From: Atopobium deltae
GTDB lineage: Bacteria; Actinomycetota; Coriobacteriia; Coriobacteriales; Atopobiaceae
DNA: 54,625 nt
Assembly: GCF_001552785.1 (NCBI RefSeq)
Contig: NZ_KQ959516.1
Location: forward strand, 1 to 54,625
Direction: 5' to 3'
The position numbers and the translations under genes were made by a program. The notes under the pieces were generated by a model. It had not been told where the DNA came from and ran no database searches. It saw only the letters and a list, made by a program, of their open reading frames with translations. How positions within the stretch are numbered: position 1 is the first letter of the stretch; each line of letters opens with the position of its first letter. This document shows, piece by piece, positions 9,124-16,614 of the stretch.

Positions 9124-9261
9124 ATGCATAAGAATACTAAGCAGACCTCGAAGCGAGTCGCTTCTAAGGCAAGCAAAGTTTTGCGAGACGGACGTTTCAG
9201 CAAAACGTCTAAGTCTGTGGCGGGTAGTGCTCTGGCACAGACGAAGAAAAGTGGAAAGTAA
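9124..9261 (+). CDS. Small highly basic protein of mobile elements
   Basis: This 45-residue protein is rich in Lys, Ser and Thr (TSKRVASKASKVLRDGRFSK, then TSKSVAGSALAQTKKS), with an imperfect internal repeat of the pattern TSK-VASKA. An ATG at 9124 preceded by GAGGTG at a 6-base spacing is the best start; an ATG at 9118 and one at 9001 are in frame but less well served. Similar small repeat-bearing basic proteins occur in integrative elements and phages, where their function is unknown. It is divergent from the defence operon and opens the mobile-element remnant. Confidence 0.6.
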   Translation: MHKNTKQTSKRVASKASKVLRDGRFSKTSKSVAGSALAQTKKSGK

Positions 9262-9361
9262 CCACTCTAAAAAATCTGAGCACGAGCAGCGACTGATTGG
9301 ATAATCGGCCTGCAAAATTCAAATATCACAAAGCCTGATTAGCTATAGGGCGATGGGATAC

Positions 9362-9430
9362 ATGCATAGAGCCTCCACGGATTTATTCCGTGGAGTGCTA
9401 TGTGAAGTACCTCTATTTTCCTATGGCTAA
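9362..9430 (+). CDS. 22-residue leader peptide of an attenuator
   Basis: The reading frame ATG CAT AGA GCC ... TAA encodes MHRASTDLFRGVLCEVPLFS then YG. It resembles the leader peptides found before ribosomal-protection tetracycline resistance genes in Gram-positive elements (FRGVL...VPLF-YG type, from memory). Its coding sequence contains the 9-bp hairpin CTCCACGGA/TCCGTGGAG (9373-9395) and the TGTGAAGTACC segment (9401-9411) that can pair with the 5' half of the downstream terminator stem. The Shine-Dalgarno (GGGCGATGGGA) is weak. No resistance gene follows, so this is probably a relic leader now placed before the sigma-like gene. Confidence 0.6.
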   Translation: MHRASTDLFRGVLCEVPLFSYG

Positions 9431-9477
9431 TTTTAGGTCTTAAGAGTTGGTACTTCACAAGGTGCCAGCTCTTTTTG
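9401..9477 (+). promoter_or_regulatory. Transcription attenuator with mutually exclusive hairpins
   Basis: The terminator stem is AGAGTTGGTAC (9443-9453) pairing with GTGCCAGCTCT (9462-9472), with two G-T wobbles, followed by TTTTTG. The segment GGTACTTCACA (9449-9459), inside the 5' arm and loop, is an exact complement of TGTGAAGTACC (9401-9411). Either the long antiterminator or the terminator can therefore form, but not both. Ribosome position on the overlapping leader frame would select between them. The next gene is the frameshifted sigma-like gene 48 bases downstream. Confidence 0.65.
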
Positions 9478-9524
9478 TATGTTATCTCCATCGCTCCGAC
9501 CGCTACAGGCGGAAAGGAGCGAGT

Positions 9525-10168
9525 ATGAAGACTCGAAAAACAAACAGTAACAATCGCACAACCTATAAGTACACCTATTTTGTTCCGAACAAATTAGGTG
9601 GTTATGATGAAAAAACGCTCGAGATTAAACCTGGCGAGAATGGTGTAACCGTTGCGGATATTAAAATGCTTCACTCAATAGATGACAGAGAGGTTTACTA
9701 CAACAATAAGAACCTGCGTCCAACTAGAACTGCTGAAGAAAAAGCTGAGATTGAAGCTTGGAAAGAAGAATATATCCGGCGTTTTAATCTTAAGCATGGT
9801 TATGAGCCTAACAAGGATGACGTGAATGATGTTGCTGAAGAGCGTTTCCCACGTAACTATAATCTTTCGCTTGATTTTGATGCAGATGGCGAGCTTGAAG
9901 TAGATAAAAGCCATCTTGCTGAAGCTCTTAGTACTACTGATGATTATGGTTTTAGTGCTGATGACCATGGTTTGAATGGTCAGAAGAAATGGAGCATGCA
10001 CTTTCAATGCTTACTGACAAGCAGCTTCAGGTTATTTGTTTGATGTTTGTTGATGGCTATATTCAGTCAGAGATTGCAAGCATGCTTGGCATTTCGTCTA
10101 CCGGTGTGAAAAAGCATCTTGATAGTGCCATCGTAAATCTTAAAAAAGTTTTACCAGAAAAATTCTAG
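9525..10168 (+). pseudogene. Frameshifted sigma-70-like (region 4) protein of an integrative element
   Basis: The first frame starts at an ATG with GGAAAGGAG upstream (MKTRKTNSNNRTTYKYTYF) and encodes about 155 sensible acidic/basic residues, then runs into nonsense after QKK near 9988. The continuation lies in another frame from 9989 to 10168: MEHALSMLTDKQLQVICLMF, then SEIASMLGISSTGVKKHLDS, a clear sigma-region-4 helix-turn-helix. One missing A in the run at 9985-9989 would restore a protein of about 214 residues. Such proteins regulate conjugative elements of the Tn916 class. There is no textbook slippery heptamer, so mutation or sequencing error is likelier than programmed frameshifting. 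A strong terminator follows directly. Confidence 0.75.
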
Positions 10169-10178
10169 AAATTTTTTA

Positions 10179-10206
10179 GGAGGAGGTTAAAAACTCCTCC
10201 TTTTTC
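10179..10206 (+). terminator. Rho-independent terminator after the sigma-like gene
   Basis: The stem GGAGGAG (10179-10185) pairs with CTCCTCC (10194-10200) around a GTTAAAAA loop and is followed by TTTTTCTTT. It starts 11 bases after the stop of the second sigma-like frame. Confidence 0.85.
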
Positions 10207-10256
10207 TTTGCCTGTGATGTGTAAGGAAGAAACCCCTTATAGAAAGGAGGTAAACC

Positions 10257-10436
10257 ATGAAACACAAGATCGTTATTAACGTCACCGGTGAAAACGGTGA
10301 GAAGAAACAGGTTCTACGTGGAGCTGTGATGCGATTACCTCAACGGTTTATCCGCTGGTTGTTTGGTGATTACTCGCAAGTCTACCTATTAGATCCAGGA
10401 AAGAGTGTTCAGTCAGTTGATGTCAAAGAAGTTTAA
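10257..10436 (+). CDS. 59-residue conserved-type protein of integrative elements
   Basis: An ATG with a near-perfect AAAGGAGG opens MKHKIVINVTGENGEKKQVL, then RGAVMRLPQRFIRWLFGDYS and ends QSVDVKEV. The N-terminus reads as beta strands and the RLPQRFIRWLFGDYS part as an amphipathic basic helix. I recall similar short proteins next to the gene that follows here in Firmicutes/Actinobacteria integrative elements, with unknown function. The stop is 12 bases before the next ATG, so the two form a pair. Base composition matches the mobile remnant rather than the chromosome. Confidence 0.65.
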   Translation: MKHKIVINVTGENGEKKQVLRGAVMRLPQRFIRWLFGDYSQVYLLDPGKSVQSVDVKEV

Positions 10437-10448
10437 GGAGGAAAAACC

Positions 10449-10634
10449 GTGAACAAGGAAATCATGAAAGAAGTCATCAAAGACTTGGAAAACTTAACAG
10501 CTCACCTTAAAACGCTATTTGATGAGTCTAGCGTTGGTAAGGAAAAGTCATCTAAACCAGTAGAGAAACCAAAGCAGAAGTTTGTACTGACGCTCGCTTT
10601 CCCTGGCGGCGTGCAATGCGCTGTTTGCTCATGA
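10449..10634 (+). pseudogene. Truncated small element protein ('Rrp5-like') at the island junction
   Basis: The first 44 residues (MNKEIMKEVIKDLENLTAHL, then a Lys/Glu/Pro-rich linker SSKPVEKPKQK) match the N-terminal pattern of a small integrative-element protein often labelled rRNA biogenesis protein Rrp5. Those homologues continue with a helical domain starting like LTLEQVRAVL. Here the frame passes at about 10586 into GGVQCAVCS and stops, and composition rises to chromosomal GC. I place the right end of the foreign DNA at about 10585-10610. The gene is probably non-functional. Confidence 0.6.
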
Positions 10635-10650
10635 CGCAGTTGTGCGCAAT

Positions 10651-10686
10651 TCCGACTCGAGTGCGGGCGACTCCGACTCGAGTGCG
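10651..10686 (+). repeat. Two 15-bp direct repeats next to the island end
   Basis: TCCGACTCGAGTGCG occurs at 10651-10665 and 10672-10686, separated by GGCGAC (21-bp period); the unit contains the palindrome CTCGAG. It begins about 60 bases beyond the truncated element gene, in chromosomal-type DNA before the TetR relic, and may mark an integration or repair scar. Confidence 0.6.
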
Positions 10687-10785
10687 CCGCACCACATGAC
10701 ACCGCGCCACAGCACACGCACCGTACTTCGATGCGCCCGTGCCACGACGCACACACCACAACGAGAAACTAAAGGTATAGCAGCT

Positions 10786-11180
10786 ATGAGCAGCATCGAA
10801 GAAAAAATCACTCGAGCGACACTCGACCCCTTTGCGACGCTTCAGTATGACGGCATGACCATTCCGCTGATCGCCAAAAAAACATGATCCTCTTCCTCAA
10901 ATACAACAGGCGAGCGCGCTACATCTCGGACGCCAGCAAGCAGGCACGTCAGGCACTCGTCGACTTTTTGATCGACTTCATGAACGAAGGCGAGGTCGCG
11001 GACGTCATCAAAGACATTCCCGAGGCGCTGTACATCCCCATCATTTACGCGCCCATCGAGATGCTGGTCACCAACGCCTCAAAGCACGAGGTCGACGACA
11101 TGAATCAGTACCTCGACCAAATGCTTGCGTTTACCTGGGAAACTTTATCTCCCGAGAAGACCGCAGGCTTGCCAGCATAA
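10786..11180 (+). pseudogene. Decayed TetR-family regulator
   Basis: The first frame (ATG 10786 after AAAGG) gives MSSIEEKITRATLDPFATLQ, then YDGMTIPLIAKKT and a stop. This is the opening of a TetR DNA-binding domain up to the middle of the helix-turn-helix. A second frame from 10884 (MILFLKYNRRARYISDASKQ onward to 11180) reads like the ligand-binding half, with LVDFLIDFMNEGEVADVIKD and YIPIIYAPIEMLV. The recognition helix and the segment between are missing and the frames are offset, so the gene has an internal deletion plus a frameshift. It lies upstream of the glutamine synthetase gene, which it may once have regulated; that is a guess. Confidence 0.6.
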
Positions 11181-11500
11181 ACGCTGCTGCGACCGCAGCC
11201 ACGACCACTCGCAAGCACCCGCCACCCCGCACCACTCTACAAATATGTTTTTTTGCACCCACGCGCGGGCTTCTCGCTAGCGTGCATCGCTGCAGTATAC
11301 AATACATAAATCAGCTATTTAGGACGCTGTTTAGCAACGCCGTGCAAGAACACCGTGCAAGAACACCGTGTAGGTACACGTAAGCGCATTTAGAAACGCC
11401 GTGTAGACGGCCACGTAGGTACACGTGAGCGCGTATTGGGACGCTGTGCAGAATGCGAAACGCAGACAAGTGTAGGACGAAGTCGCGAAGGTAGGTCACC
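11181..11500. repeat. Repeat-bearing intergenic region upstream of glutamine synthetase
   Basis: No gene is visible in these 320 bases. From 11336 to 11440 the sequence is made of near-copies: CCGTGCAAGAACA occurs twice in tandem, and GTAGGTACACGT-AGCGC occurs twice (about 11370 and 11416) with single changes. These could be expanded spacer DNA or binding sites for a nitrogen regulator. The Shine-Dalgarno for the next gene is GAAGGTAGG at its right end. Confidence 0.55.
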
Positions 11501-13591
11501 ATGCTCAAAAATAGGGTTTCGGAAGAATTTGGAAGTCTCGTTTTTACGGATCTGGTGATGCAGGAGCGCCTCCCCAAGCCAACCTACAAGGAGCTCTCGA
11601 AGGTCATTCACGAGGGCCGCGCGCTGGATCTGAGCATCGCCAACGAGGTGGCGCACGCCATGAAGGAGTGGGCGCTCGAGAAGGGCGCGACCCACTTTAC
11701 GCACTGGTTCCAGCCATTGACGGGCATTACGTCCGAGAAGCACGATAGCTTTTTAACCCTTAAGCATGACGGCACCAGCCTCATGACCTTCTCGGGAAAA
11801 GAACTCATCCAGGGCGAACCCGATGCTTCGAGCTTTCCTTCGGGAGGACTGCGCTCCACCTTCGAGGCGCGAGGCTATACCGCATGGGATCCCAGCAGCC
11901 CCGTCTTTATCAAAGATGAGGTGCTCTGCATTCCAACAGCTTTTATTTCCTACACGGGCGAGGCACTCGACAAAAAAACACCGCTTTTGCGTTCGATGGT
12001 CGCCCTCGATACGCAGGCCAAACGCGTCCTTGCGCTCTTCGGCAAAAAGCCCGTGCGCGTGGCCACCATGGTCGGCCCCGAGCAAGAGTATTTTTTGATT
12101 CGCGAAGAAGACTACGCCGCACGCCCCGACCTGATTTTGACGGGACGCACACTGTTTGGCTGTGCTCCCTCCAAAGGTCAAGAGCTCGAGGAACATTATT
12201 TTGGTGCCATCCGTCCCACCGTCAACGAGTTTATGAAGGAGCTCGACGACGAGCTGTGGAAGCTTGGCGTTCCCGCAAAAACCAAACATAACGAGGCAGC
12301 CCCCTGCCAGCACGAGCTGGCGCCCATCTACGAAGAAGGCTCCATCGCCATTGATAATAACTTGCTCACGATGGAAAAAATGCGCTTGCTGGCCTCGCGT
12401 CACGGCTTGGTCTGTTTGCAGCACGAGCGCCCCTTTGAGTACGTCAACGGCTCAGGCAAACACAATAACTGGTCCGTCGCTGCCGACAGCAAAAACCTGT
12501 TGGATCCTTCAGACTCCCCCGAAGAAAACCTGCAGTTCCTCGTGTTTCTCACCTGCGTAATCGCGGCTGTCGATGACCACGCCGACCTGCTGCGTGCAAG
12601 CGTCGCTTCGGCTGGAAACGACCATCGTCTGGGTGCCAACGAAGCGCCTCCTGCCATCATTTCGGTCTTTTTGGGCAACGATTTGAGTGGCATCGTCAAG
12701 GCACTTATCGACGGAACGACCCTGTGTTCGGCCAATCGCGCCACCATGGACCTAGGCGTTCCGCAGCTGGCCGACATTACCCAGGACACAACCGACCGCA
12801 ACCGTACCAGCGCTTTTGCGTTTACGGGCAATAAGTTTGAATTTAGAATGTGCGGGAGCCAGCAAAACCTCTCCGACTCCAACACGGTGCTCAACACGGC
12901 AGTAGCCGAGCAGCTCGACGCCTTTGCGAGCGCGCTTGCCGATGTGCCTGCCGAGAAGTTCGTCGAGCAGGCAATGAGCTGGATTAAAGCATCACTGACC
13001 GAGCACGAGCGTGTCATCTTTGATGGTAATGGCTACTCCGAGGAGTGGGCAGCCGAGGCGCAAAAGCGTGGCCTTCCCAACTATCCCACCACACCCGACG
13101 CGCTGCCTTGCATCGTGCGCCCCGAAAACATTGCGTTCTTTGCCAAATATGGCGTGCTGAACGAATCCGAAGTTCGAGCGCGCTATGTTTCGTATGCCGA
13201 GCAGTACAGCAAACTCATCAATATCGAAGCAAACACCATGAGCTACATGGTTCGACACATGTATTTACCTGCCCTTATCGACTACTCCAAAGATATCGCG
13301 ACGGGCGTTGCCACCAAGCTTGAACTTGGACTTAAAGCGCGCGCAGAAAAGCAGCTTGTCGAGCGTCTGACCGGCGGCATCGACGCTATTTTTGATACAG
13401 TCGACGCGCTGGAAAAGGCGAACGCCGCGGCAGGCACGATTGTCGATCCCGAGCAGCAAAACTACGCCTATCGCGATGAGGTGCTCGCGCGCATGGAGCA
13501 CTTGCGAAATCTCGTAGATACGATGGAGCAGTTGTGCAGCCACGATTTTTGGCCTGTACCCTCGTATAATAAGATTCTCTTTTACATTTAG
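11501..13591 (+). CDS. glnN: Glutamine synthetase type III
   Basis: The 696-residue protein has the length and order of GSIII rather than the 450-residue GSI. It opens with the GSIII N-terminal domain (ALEKGATHFTHWFQPLTG near 65-82). The catalytic core follows with QHELAPIYEE near 270, the ATP/glutamate loop NGSGKHNNWS near 314 and a long C-terminal extension. It condenses ammonia with glutamate using ATP in the cytoplasm and would be the main ammonia-assimilating enzyme here. The ATG has GAAGGTAGG upstream. It appears monocistronic: the next gene starts 79 bases on, with a TACCGCG/CGCGGTA hairpin (about 13597-13619) between but no T-tract. Confidence 0.96.
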   Translation: MLKNRVSEEFGSLVFTDLVMQERLPKPTYKELSKVIHEGRALDLSIANEVAHAMKEWALEKGATHFTHWFQPLTGITSEKHDSFLTLKHDGTSLMTFSGKELIQGEPDASSFPSGGLRSTFEARGYTAWDPSSPVFIKDEVLCIPTAFISYTGEALDKKTPLLRSMVALDTQAKRVLALFGKKPVRVATMVGPEQEYFLIREEDYAARPDLILTGRTLFGCAPSKGQELEEHYFGAIRPTVNEFMKELDDELWKLGVPAKTKHNEAAPCQHELAPIYEEGSIAIDNNLLTMEKMRLLASRHGLVCLQHERPFEYVNGSGKHNNWSVAADSKNLLDPSDSPEENLQFLVFLTCVIAAVDDHADLLRASVASAGNDHRLGANEAPPAIISVFLGNDLSGIVKALIDGTTLCSANRATMDLGVPQLADITQDTTDRNRTSAFAFTGNKFEFRMCGSQQNLSDSNTVLNTAVAEQLDAFASALADVPAEKFVEQAMSWIKASLTEHERVIFDGNGYSEEWAAEAQKRGLPNYPTTPDALPCIVRPENIAFFAKYGVLNESEVRARYVSYAEQYSKLINIEANTMSYMVRHMYLPALIDYSKDIATGVATKLELGLKARAEKQLVERLTGGIDAIFDTVDALEKANAAAGTIVDPEQQNYAYRDEVLARMEHLRNLVDTMEQLCSHDFWPVPSYNKILFYI

Positions 13592-13669
13592 TGCTACCGC
13601 GCGCAGCATACGCGGTATGGAGTGTACGTTAGTGTTGGGTGAGCAAGCAAGCGTATAGTGAAGGTGTTA

Positions 13670-15067
13670 ATGGCCGAGAAGACCGACGATATAGCAAAAG
13701 CCGCAAAGGACGAGACGCTTGACGTAACCTCAGGCGTGATTTGGAAGCAGCTTATACAGCTGTACTTCCCCATCTTTTTGAGCGCTTTTATGCAGCAGCT
13801 TTATGCATTTATGAATACGTGGATCGTTGGTCAATTCGCTGGTAAAGAGGCCGTTGGTGGCATTCAAGTGACCATGCCTCTTACCGATTTAGCCGTCGGC
13901 TTTGCCATAGGCGTCGGGGCTGGCTGCGCCGTTATTGTTGGGCAGCACTTTGGCGCGCATGATTACAAGCGTCTGGCGCAATCAATCCATACCGCCATGG
14001 GTATTTCGATAGTGGGTGGATTTTTATTTGCTGTCGGAGGCGTCCTGTTAGTACCCTGGCTTTTGAGTCTTATGAGCACGCCCGCTTACCTCATGCCCAC
14101 AGCCACTATCTATGCACAGATTTATTTTGCGGCGCTTGTTTTTTCACTCATTTACAACATGGGTTCCAGCCTTATGCGCGCACTCGGTGATTCGCGCACC
14201 CCGTCAGTCATTATTGCCGCGGCACTGGTATTCAACCTAATTCTGGATTTTATTTTTGTTGCACTTCTTGGCTGGCAGGCCGTCGGCTGCGGTATCGCCA
14301 CCTTGCTTTCGTACTGCTTTGCAGCGGGGTTGGTGGTCTGGAAACTGTCGCGCGCATCAGGTCCATGGCGCCTTGTGATATCGCAAATTCGCATCAATAA
14401 AAAAATCGCTCGCATCATGCTTCTCACAGGGCTGCCGCTGGGAGTTCAGTCTGCAGCCTACTCCATCTCGAACATCATTGCACAGGCTGACATCAACGCC
14501 TTTGGCGTGGACGCCGCGACAGGTTGGGGCCTTGGTGCACGCATCGACGGTATTATCTGGCAGAGCGCGGACGCCCTTGGTGTTGCCGTCACGGCCTTCT
14601 CGGCACAAAACTTCGGAGCGCGACGCTACGATCGTATGCGTCAAGGCGTTAAAGTTTCCACGGCCTTATCGCTGGTATTGGTAGGTGTTTTCTCGATACT
14701 CGTATTTGTGTATGCCGAAAAAGCGGGCTACTTCTTCCTCAATGATGCGGCGGTCGTGGGCTTTTCCACCTTTAGCGTGCGCTTCATCGCGCCGTTTTAT
14801 GTGATTTACGCGCTGACCGTCAACATTTCGGGCATCATCCGCGGCAGCGGCGAGAGCGTGCGCCCCATGGTCATCACGCTGTTTGGCACCTGCCTGTTGC
14901 GCGTCGTGTGGCTGCTATTTGTCGTACCTATCTATCACAGCATCGAGACGGTTTTGCTTAGCTACCCCATCACTTGGTTTATTACGGCGGTCATTTATAT
15001 CGTGTACTATCGCACGGGTCGTTGGCTGGTGGCTGCCAAGAAGAAAGAGCAAAAGCGCGCAGTGTAA
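13670..15067 (+). CDS. MATE-family multidrug/metabolite exporter
   Basis: About 465 residues with twelve hydrophobic segments in two similar halves, as expected for a MATE (MatE) cation-coupled exporter. The first half opens with LIQLYFPIFLSAFMQQLYAF and contains the MNTWIVGQFAGKEAVGGIQV pattern of the family; GSSLMRALGDSRTP and its second-half counterpart ISGIIRGSGESVRPM follow helices 5 and 11. ATG 13670 has GAAGG 7 bases upstream; an in-frame GTG at 13658 is possible. The substrate cannot be told. The first codons overlap one of the recurring GAGAAGACC words. Confidence 0.92.
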   Translation: MAEKTDDIAKAAKDETLDVTSGVIWKQLIQLYFPIFLSAFMQQLYAFMNTWIVGQFAGKEAVGGIQVTMPLTDLAVGFAIGVGAGCAVIVGQHFGAHDYKRLAQSIHTAMGISIVGGFLFAVGGVLLVPWLLSLMSTPAYLMPTATIYAQIYFAALVFSLIYNMGSSLMRALGDSRTPSVIIAAALVFNLILDFIFVALLGWQAVGCGIATLLSYCFAAGLVVWKLSRASGPWRLVISQIRINKKIARIMLLTGLPLGVQSAAYSISNIIAQADINAFGVDAATGWGLGARIDGIIWQSADALGVAVTAFSAQNFGARRYDRMRQGVKVSTALSLVLVGVFSILVFVYAEKAGYFFLNDAAVVGFSTFSVRFIAPFYVIYALTVNISGIIRGSGESVRPMVITLFGTCLLRVVWLLFVVPIYHSIETVLLSYPITWFITAVIYIVYYRTGRWLVAAKKKEQKRAV

Positions 15068-15084
15068 CCTAAACGTTGCATAAT

Positions 15085-15246
15085 CTACTCTGCCATTTCG
15101 GGAGTTGTTTTTGGAAGCTTGCCCTCGATGATCTCCCCAACGTTAACCCATCCATTGGGCCATTCATCATGCTCAAGTGCATTTTTCCAGCTAGCGATCT
15201 TCTTGCCAGTAACGATCTTGCCGTTGTTTGCAACAACATCACTCAT
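15085..15246 (-). CDS. 53-residue conserved-looking small protein
   Basis: A minus-strand frame from ATG (15244-15246) to TAG (15085-15087) encodes MSDVVANNGKIVTGKKIASW, then KNALEHDEWPNGWVNVGEII and EGKLPKTTPEMAE. An ideal GGAGGAAGAT ribosome site precedes the ATG and the composition is that of a real soluble protein (two Trp-Xaa-NG patterns, no low complexity). The motif GKKIASWKNALEHDEWPNGWV is not one I can name. It is convergent with the MATE gene and divergent from the membrane protein gene downstream. Confidence 0.7.
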   Translation of the reverse strand: MSDVVANNGKIVTGKKIASWKNALEHDEWPNGWVNVGEIIEGKLPKTTPEMAE

Positions 15247-15454
15247 ATCTTCCTCCATCCATGCCTTTTGATTGAGGAAGTTACGTTCCGATTTTACGGC
15301 GAGCTATCTTGTTACAGGCTCTCCGTGTTAGTTTACAGATTTTTAGAGAACTTTTGTTATAAGCAAGTCCCGCGGGAATGCTTTGTATAGCGCGAAGTGA
15401 CGCAAGACATCGTAGCAAACGTACATTGCACACAAACTTTTGTTGGAGGATTTT

Positions 15455-16486
15455 GTGCACACCACTCAAACACCGCAATCTCAAACGCAACAACAAACAC
15501 ACCTACAAGTGCAGTCCCAACCTCAGCAGATGCAACCACAGATTCAGCCTCATCAGCCGCAACAGTGGCAAAAGCCGCAGACGCATGTGCAGCTGCAATC
15601 GCAGCCGACCTCGCAACCAACGCCACCCAACAAAGCTCCCCAAAGCGTTCGAGCGCGCATCTTCGGAGAGTTTTCGTTTGTGCAGGTATTTGCCTCAATA
15701 TTAACCACGATCATTTCGGTGGTCTTATCGTCACGCATTGGTATTTACGGAGGTCTTTTAGGGGCCGCAGTCGGCGCGGGTGTGGCGGCGATTGCCAACC
15801 AACTGTTTAGAAGTCTTATAAGTGTAAGTGCCGATAAGCTCAAGGAGCTCTCGCCGTATGGAAACGACAGCGAGCCTGCTCCCACCAACGCGGCGACTAC
15901 AGCACAAAACAACCCCTATGAGATGCTTGGCAATACTGCTCGTGCGCAAAAACAAGGTGCTCGCATCGCACCCGATTACTATCGCCAACTGCAAAAAGAT
16001 CAGCAGATACACTATCGCATGATTGCCGCGGGCATCATTGTAGCAGCGCTTGGCGCCATGGGGATCACCGCCTGGCTTGTCGATACGCTTTCTGCGGGAC
16101 AAGGTTTTGGAACAAAGGTAAACGTACCTGTCATTACTCAGCCCAAGACAACTAAACAGACTGCACCTCAGCAGGTAGAGCAAACAGAACAACAACAGAC
16201 ACCAACGCAAGAAGAAAAATCACAGAAGCACGACGAACACTCGTCCGAACCCCATAAGCCTTCGACGGACGAAAAGAGCTCCGCTCAGCAAGAGCAGCAA
16301 AATGCTACCCCCTCACCCGAGACACCTTCTTCGTCGGAGAATACACCTTCAAATAACAATACAGGTGATGGAACCACTCCAAAGAAGCCGTCCGAGCGAT
16401 CTAACAACACCAATACCAGTACGAACAACTCGCAAAATAACAGCAATAACTCAGGTGACACAAAAACCAACACCACTACCCCGTAA
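15455..16486 (+). CDS. Gln-rich two-pass membrane protein of unknown function
   Basis: The N-terminal 65 residues are almost all Gln, Pro, Thr and Ser. A hydrophobic pair follows (FASILTTIISVVLSSRIGIY and a Gly/Ala-rich GGLLGAAVGAGVAAIAN, roughly residues 75-115). A loop with DYYRQLQKDQQIHYR precedes a third membrane segment (MIAAGIIVAALGAMGITAWL near 190-210), and a long Gln/Thr/Ser/Asn-rich tail ends in repeated NNTN/NNSN. I prefer GTG 15455, six bases after GGAGGA. The topology suggests an envelope protein with disordered ends on the cell surface or in the wall. I do not recognise a family. Confidence 0.7.
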   Translation: MHTTQTPQSQTQQQTHLQVQSQPQQMQPQIQPHQPQQWQKPQTHVQLQSQPTSQPTPPNKAPQSVRARIFGEFSFVQVFASILTTIISVVLSSRIGIYGGLLGAAVGAGVAAIANQLFRSLISVSADKLKELSPYGNDSEPAPTNAATTAQNNPYEMLGNTARAQKQGARIAPDYYRQLQKDQQIHYRMIAAGIIVAALGAMGITAWLVDTLSAGQGFGTKVNVPVITQPKTTKQTAPQQVEQTEQQQTPTQEEKSQKHDEHSSEPHKPSTDEKSSAQQEQQNATPSPETPSSSENTPSNNNTGDGTTPKKPSERSNNTNTSTNNSQNNSNNSGDTKTNTTTP

Positions 16487-16569
16487 ACGACGTAGTGATG
16501 TTTTGGCGCGCGGTGACGCGTAATGGCATATAGAGTTAATAGAGCAAGGCTCAACGCCAAGGCGCACGA

Positions 16570-16590
16570 CTTGGACAAGGCTTGTCCAAG
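16570..16590. repeat. 21-bp perfect palindrome between convergent genes
   Basis: CTTGGACAAG, one G, CTTGTCCAAG. It lies 84 bases after the membrane-protein stop and 25 bases before the thiZ stop. A second inverted repeat, CTGCTCGA...TCGAGCAG followed by TTGTTTTTTG (about 16602-16645), overlaps the end of thiZ and may end the plus-strand transcript. Confidence 0.65.
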
Positions 16591-16614
16591 CACTTAAGCA
16601 AGCTGCTCGACGAT

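Noticed and set aside
11750-13610. Long open frames on the minus strand inside the glutamine synthetase gene
   Set aside because: They overlap a clear GSIII gene, lack ribosome sites and have no recognisable domains; they are a side effect of codon bias.
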